47,038 nucleotides of DNA from NCBI GenBank assembly GCA_946414975.1, contig CAMKQS010000006.1, forward strand, positions 1-47,038. The letters run 5' to 3'. Each line of letters opens with the position of its first letter. The first letter of the stretch is position 1. Both the position numbers and the translations under genes were made by a program. Shown here one piece after another: positions 43,939 through 47,038 of the stretch. The DNA comes from an uncultured Caryophanales bacterium. Its GTDB lineage: Bacteria; Bacillota_I; Bacilli_A; RF39; UBA660. A model generated the notes under the pieces. The model was given only the letters and a program-made list of their open reading frames with translations. It searched no databases and had not been told where the DNA came from.

Positions 43939-44451
43939 TTATTTTAATTTTATATCATATAATTTAATTGATTCATCATTTTCTCCTATTCTTTCAACAT
44001 ATAACGAATCAACAATCATTTCAAATGTATCATCTAATTCTATTTCTTCATGTAATGGTTTGTTTGCTAAACTTATATGAGGATCATAACTATATTTATT
44101 TCTATATTCTAAATGTTCTGGAATAATATTTTTGTAAATATCATCACTCATTCCTTTAATAATATCTTTATTTTCTACTATATTTAAGAATCTATAGTTC
44201 GATTCTCCTACTGGAGTTGATACACTATGGCAAACAATTTTAAATGGTTTGTATTTAGCTAATACTTCGCATAATTTGTCATATAACTCTTCATCTGATA
44301 TTTCAGAATCAAATGGGAATACTACTGCAATATGTGGTTCTATTTTATCTGCTATATCATAATACTTTTTCTGAATATCTTTGATTTTATCAATATTTGG
44401 AAATTTAACCATTATTAATATATCCCTCTTATTTATATTATTAAATGACAT
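43939..44451 (-). CDS. 2H phosphoesterase / 2'-5' RNA ligase-like protein, cassette gene
   Basis: A 170-residue member of the 2H superfamily (LigT, YjcG and CPDase relatives). The two HxS/T-type motifs are HIAVVFPFDSE near residue 40 and DPHISLAN near 133, which form the active site that acts on 2',3'-cyclic phosphates or 2'-5' bonds. The first motif has Ala rather than Ser or Thr at the third position, which may lower activity. AGAGGTG precedes the ATG. A single-gene cassette between R6 and R5, ending at the R5 ribosome binding site. Confidence 0.82.
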   Translation of the reverse strand: MSFNNINKRDILIMVKFPNIDKIKDIQKKYYDIADKIEPHIAVVFPFDSEISDEELYDKLCEVLAKYKPFKIVCHSVSTPVGESNYRFLNIVENKDIIKGMSDDIYKNIIPEHLEYRNKYSYDPHISLANKPLHEEIELDDTFEMIVDSLYVERIGENDESIKLYDIKLK

Positions 44452-44480
44452 ATCTCTACACCTCTTTTTTATCTGGTCTT

Positions 44481-44553
44481 GACTAAATTGTTATCAACCA
44501 ATTGATATTGCTTTTTTGAAACACTTTTTCATCATTCATTTGGATCAACTCCT
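44481..44553 (-). repeat. Divergent rbgA-start repeat R6
   Basis: GGAGTTGATCCAA and ATG are kept, but the frame (44540-44484) reads MNDEKVFQKSNINWLITI. The NINW core and following Leu are retained while the first residues differ in sequence and length. This looks like the start of a different rbgA allele, brought in with the cassette from another strain or species. Confidence 0.7.
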
Positions 44554-44985
44554 TTATTTACTATATTTCATATAATATCTAGATTCAGTTTCTTCTATAA
44601 CATTGAACCCTAATTTTTTATACAATGATATAGCCTGTACATTTTCTTTATATACCCATAAATATATTATATCATTATTGTTTATAACTTCTTTTATAAT
44701 ATTAGTTCCTATACCTTTATTTCTATATTTTTCTTCAAGATATATTTCATCTAACAATGTACCATCATCTTTATCAGTTAATAATAAACATCCAACTACT
44801 TTATCATCTACAACAATATTAGAATAATTATTAAGTAGTTTTGGCACATTATTTTTTACATAATTATTTATCTTATTAATTTCATTTTCTGGTAAATCTT
44901 TAGCATATTCAAAAATTGTTTTCTTTTTATAGTCAATCAACTTCTCGATATCATCATTAGATGACTTAATCAATTTATAATCCAT
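44554..44985 (-). CDS. GNAT acetyltransferase, cassette gene
   Basis: A 143-residue GCN5-type acetyltransferase. LLDEIYLEEKYRNKGIGTNIIKEV holds the acetyl-CoA motif A (RNKGIG), followed by IYLWVYKENVQAISLYKKLGFNV, the conserved C-terminal motif. The acceptor is unknown. ATG 44985 follows AGAGGTG; an upstream in-frame extension of 23 codons is translated repeat R7 and is not part of the gene. A single-gene cassette between R7 and R6. Confidence 0.9.
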   Translation of the reverse strand: MDYKLIKSSNDDIEKLIDYKKKTIFEYAKDLPENEINKINNYVKNNVPKLLNNYSNIVVDDKVVGCLLLTDKDDGTLLDEIYLEEKYRNKGIGTNIIKEVINNNDIIYLWVYKENVQAISLYKKLGFNVIEETESRYYMKYSK

Positions 44986-45015
44986 AAATTCACCTCTTTT
45001 TATAAATATAAAATA

Positions 45016-45226
45016 TGTCGGCATATTACAAGCCAGTACCCTAATTCCTATCAAAAATAAATAATTTTTAATCTATTTTTTCATATTTTTCTTCTTTTTA
45101 TACTAGAACTTGCAAAATCTCATTTGCTAAAAACTCCCATTTTATAAAGGTTTAAGTGATAGTCGTCATAAATACAAGCCAACCAGTTTATATTAGTTTT
45201 ATTTTCATTCATGAGTATTACCTCCT
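45016..45226 (-). repeat. rbgA-start repeat R7 with long conserved left end
   Basis: About 211 bases. AGGAGGTAATACTC, then a 30-codon frame (45212-45120) starting MNENKTNINWLACIYDDYH. Same layout as R4 and R5, with the shared GGCTTGTAATATGCCGAC block before the GNAT gene. Confidence 0.9.
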
Positions 45227-45766
45227 TTAATTATTTATTTCAAAATATTTTAACAAGTAATTCCAACACCCAACTTTATCAGTTAATGTTTCATAATTAT
45301 TATTAATCTTCTTTACTATATCTTCTTTATCAAACCATTTTATATCTTGCACTTCTTCTTCCTGTAAAACTATATCTTTAATATCAATATTTTTATGTAC
45401 AACATAAAATTCATTGAAATGTCTATTTATTATATCACCAGAAATATTTTCTGAAATAGTACCCCCAATAAATTCTAAATCATTTTTATTAATATCAATA
45501 CCTATTTCTTCTTTTGTTTCTCTAATTACTGTTTGATAACCAAATTCTCCAGTCAGAACATGTCCGCCAGCAGTTATATCCCATAAATTAGGCCATAGTT
45601 TTTTATTAGCACTTCGCTGTTGTAATAATATGCTCTTATTATCAGTGCTAATTATAAAAACTACTACAGCCTTGTGCCATAAACCTTGTTTATGACATTC
45701 ATCTCTACTTTCTATCTTACCAGTGAATTCACCTTTTTCATTTAAAACATCAAAGAATTCATTCAT
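45227..45766 (-). CDS. NUDIX hydrolase, cassette gene
   Basis: A 179-residue NUDIX protein resembling the IPP-isomerase-like/YfcD group. FFDVLNEKGEFTGKIESRDECHKQGLWHKAVVVFI is typical of that group, and the NUDIX box reads GGHVLTGEFGY then REtKEEIGI, with all metal-binding Glu residues. It cleaves nucleoside diphosphate-linked compounds; the substrate is unknown. It shares one cassette with the Bro-N gene upstream, since no repeat core lies between them, but the pre-gene motif does. Confidence 0.9.
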   Translation of the reverse strand: MNEFFDVLNEKGEFTGKIESRDECHKQGLWHKAVVVFIISTDNKSILLQQRSANKKLWPNLWDITAGGHVLTGEFGYQTVIRETKEEIGIDINKNDLEFIGGTISENISGDIINRHFNEFYVVHKNIDIKDIVLQEEEVQDIKWFDKEDIVKKINNNYETLTDKVGCWNYLLKYFEINN

Positions 45767-45783
45767 AGTTTTACCTCTCTCTA

Positions 45784-45820
45784 ATCAAAAGTTTAACCAT
45801 CAATACCAAGTATTAAATAG
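45784..45820 (-). repeat. Shared pre-gene motif, copy 3
   Basis: GTTTAACCATCAATACCAAG on the plus strand, matching 38475-38510 and 40831-40866. Its position between two genes with no rbgA-type repeat hints that a repeat was lost here by deletion. Confidence 0.55.
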
Positions 45821-45824
45821 TATT

Positions 45825-46676
45825 TTATTTATTTTCAATTTGTTTTATTTCATCAATATATTCATAATTTAATGAATTATTATTACTTATAACTGTTTTA
45901 CCCAAATTTCTTTCTATATTATCACGTGCTGCCTTAGCTGCACTACCACCCATTTTTGCTATTTTTCTATTTTGTTCTAATCCAAAAGGTTTATGCTCTT
46001 TAGCTAATTCCCTAGTTGCTATTTCACCTAAATCAGTTAATACAACTTCTATATCGGTCATATTATCTCTTAATGATTCTTTTCTAAGTCCTTTAAATGC
46101 TTTATATTCACTTGCTTTCATTCCAGACCATGACTTATAGATTTCATTAGTTAAAATTCCATATTCATAATCTTTTGTTATTCCAGACTCTTTCCAAACA
46201 TCAGTTAATTTAAATCTGTCAACTATTCCAGTTAATCTTGATTTAATCCACTTATCATCATAACCTCTTTTACGATAATACTCTATCGCTCTATTAACAG
46301 CAAGTTCTGGATCAAATACCTCATCAATTCTTTCTTTTCCTAATGACGCTAGCCACATTTTAAATGATTCAGCTTTAGGTGATGGAATTGATTCTATAAG
46401 CCTAAATATGTTTTGAGTATCCAACATATCAGTATTTCGCATTTTACCATCTTTAGCTTTTAATTTGAAAGTGTCACAATTTGTGACGGTTTCATTTCCT
46501 TCTTTAATCATTCTTGATTTTAGTGTTCTCCAATAATGTGATGGGTCACTACTTTCTGTTAAAACACTAATAATATCAATAACACTAAAATAATACTCTT
46601 CCTTATCACTATTCCAAATACTTCTTATTTCTTTTCCTTCAAAAAGATTTGTAATAGTTGCTAATTTATCATTCAT
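45825..46676 (-). CDS. Bro-N domain protein (phage antirepressor/DinD-like), cassette gene
   Basis: A 283-residue protein with an N-terminal Bro-N-type DNA-binding domain: LFEGKEIRSIWNSDKEEYYFSVIDIISVLT, DPSHYWRTLKSRM, then LDTQNIFRLIESIPSPKAESFKMWLASLG. The C-terminal half is helical with a GGSAAKAARDNIE motif seen in DinD-like and Bro-N proteins. It probably regulates transcription or responds to damage. Start ATG follows GAAAGGGGG. Phage-type genes in a cassette fit a mobile origin. Confidence 0.85.
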   Translation of the reverse strand: MNDKLATITNLFEGKEIRSIWNSDKEEYYFSVIDIISVLTESSDPSHYWRTLKSRMIKEGNETVTNCDTFKLKAKDGKMRNTDMLDTQNIFRLIESIPSPKAESFKMWLASLGKERIDEVFDPELAVNRAIEYYRKRGYDDKWIKSRLTGIVDRFKLTDVWKESGITKDYEYGILTNEIYKSWSGMKASEYKAFKGLRKESLRDNMTDIEVVLTDLGEIATRELAKEHKPFGLEQNRKIAKMGGSAAKAARDNIERNLGKTVISNNNSLNYEYIDEIKQIENK

Positions 46677-46814
46677 ATTTTTTGCCCCCTTTCATGATTT
46701 ATCAACTGCTTATATTATACTATATTTTTCTTGAATTTCCTATTTATTTAGTTATATTAATTTTCTTATCTTATCGTGGGGTTAGTTGGAAACATCACCT
46801 TGTCAAAAATATAT

Positions 46815-46851
46815 AAAAAACACCATTCTTTCATGATTTTGGGTGTTTTTT
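46815..46851 (-). terminator. Terminator-like hairpin between R8 and the Bro-N gene
   Basis: AAAAAACACC pairs with GGTGTTTTTT around a 17-base loop and is followed by ATATATTTTTG on the minus strand. Lying between the R8 leader frame and the Bro-N gene, it would block transcription from the previous cassette or act as an attenuator. Confidence 0.5.
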
Positions 46852-46867
46852 GCTCATTTTTACTAAA

Positions 46868-47038
46868 TTTTTATATAAAACATGTAAGATTTAATTATTA
46901 GTTTTCCTTTATTTTATAAGGATTTGTTAAAGGGTTAGATAAATCATGCTCAAGCAGTTTATATTAGTTTTATTATCATTCACTTGGATCAACTCCTTTT
47001 TAAAATCATTAAAATTATAGCATAAAAAAGGCAGATTT
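46868..47038 (-). repeat. rbgA-start repeat R8 (runs off the window)
   Basis: An eroded copy: GTG replaces ATG, and the 18-codon frame (46983-46927) reads VNDNKTNINCLSMIY. Upstream of the start it is identical to R2 for over 40 bases, including the extended -10 and the terminator half, so the array continues beyond the window. 46677-46814 holds the Bro-N promoter region and no gene. Confidence 0.85.

Noticed and set aside
44986..45054. A 23-codon N-terminal extension of the GNAT protein
   Set aside because: It is translation of repeat R7 (TACTGGCTTGTAATATGCC), while a good AGAGGTG site lies just before ATG 44985.
37943..47038. Classical integron cassette array
   Set aside because: The repeats lack attC R' and R'' sites and the GTTRRRY core, they carry the start of a housekeeping gene, and there is no IntI gene.
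37943..47038. CRISPR-like repeat array
   Set aside because: Repeats are 70-225 bases and separated by whole genes of 0.3-2.5 kb, not short spacers.

Overview
The window is very AT-rich and uses the standard genetic code (TGG for Trp, TGA as a real stop). It carries spo0A, a sigH-like sigma gene beside rlmB and mrnC, lon, recG and single-protein glycolytic genes. This fits a low-GC Bacilli-type Firmicute with a sporulation regulator, probably a host-associated lineage with a small genome. The species cannot be fixed from the sequence. Nearly every gene lies on the minus strand, so 'upstream' usually means a higher coordinate.

Region 1 (1-11450) is a defence island. A promoter at about 11032-11060 drives a tightly packed minus-strand run: AbrB-type regulator, HsdM, HsdS, HsdR (with an extra YunG-like C-terminal domain), a DUF262/DUF1524 GmrSD-like protein and an alpha/beta hydrolase, ending at a terminator near 1250. 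A separate Abi_2/HEPN abortive-infection gene follows. Region 2 (11450-18720) is accessory DNA. It holds a phage-type replication protein and a small helical protein, small membrane and lipoprotein genes, att-like repeat modules, two group II introns lying end to end, a one-gene segment bounded by 12-bp inverted repeats, and a predicted structured C-rich small RNA.

Region 3 (18763-37972) is core chromosome: DUF2207 protein-lemA, recG, lon, spo0A (with a 0A box upstream), pgk-flippase-glycosyltransferase-tpiA, a lone prepilin, a DHH phosphoesterase, htrA, an SDR, sigH, rlmB, a hypothetical gene, mrnC and rbgA (ylqF).

Region 4 (37943-47038, continuing beyond the window) is the most unusual part. 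Upstream of rbgA is a one-directional array of small unrelated genes: P-loop kinases, a P1 peptidase, an SDR, a PQ-loop protein, a lipoprotein, a histidine phosphatase, a methyltransferase fragment, a MazG-like protein, a 2H phosphoesterase, a GNAT, a NUDIX hydrolase and a Bro-N protein. They are separated by repeats, and each repeat carries a copy of the first ~10 codons of rbgA with a ribosome binding site. The copies encode MNENKTNINW or a variant and then switch to a conserved non-rbgA sequence. The layout looks like a cassette array built by repeated site-specific insertion at the 5' end of rbgA, with cassette contents like those of integrons but no integron integrase and no recombinase in view.
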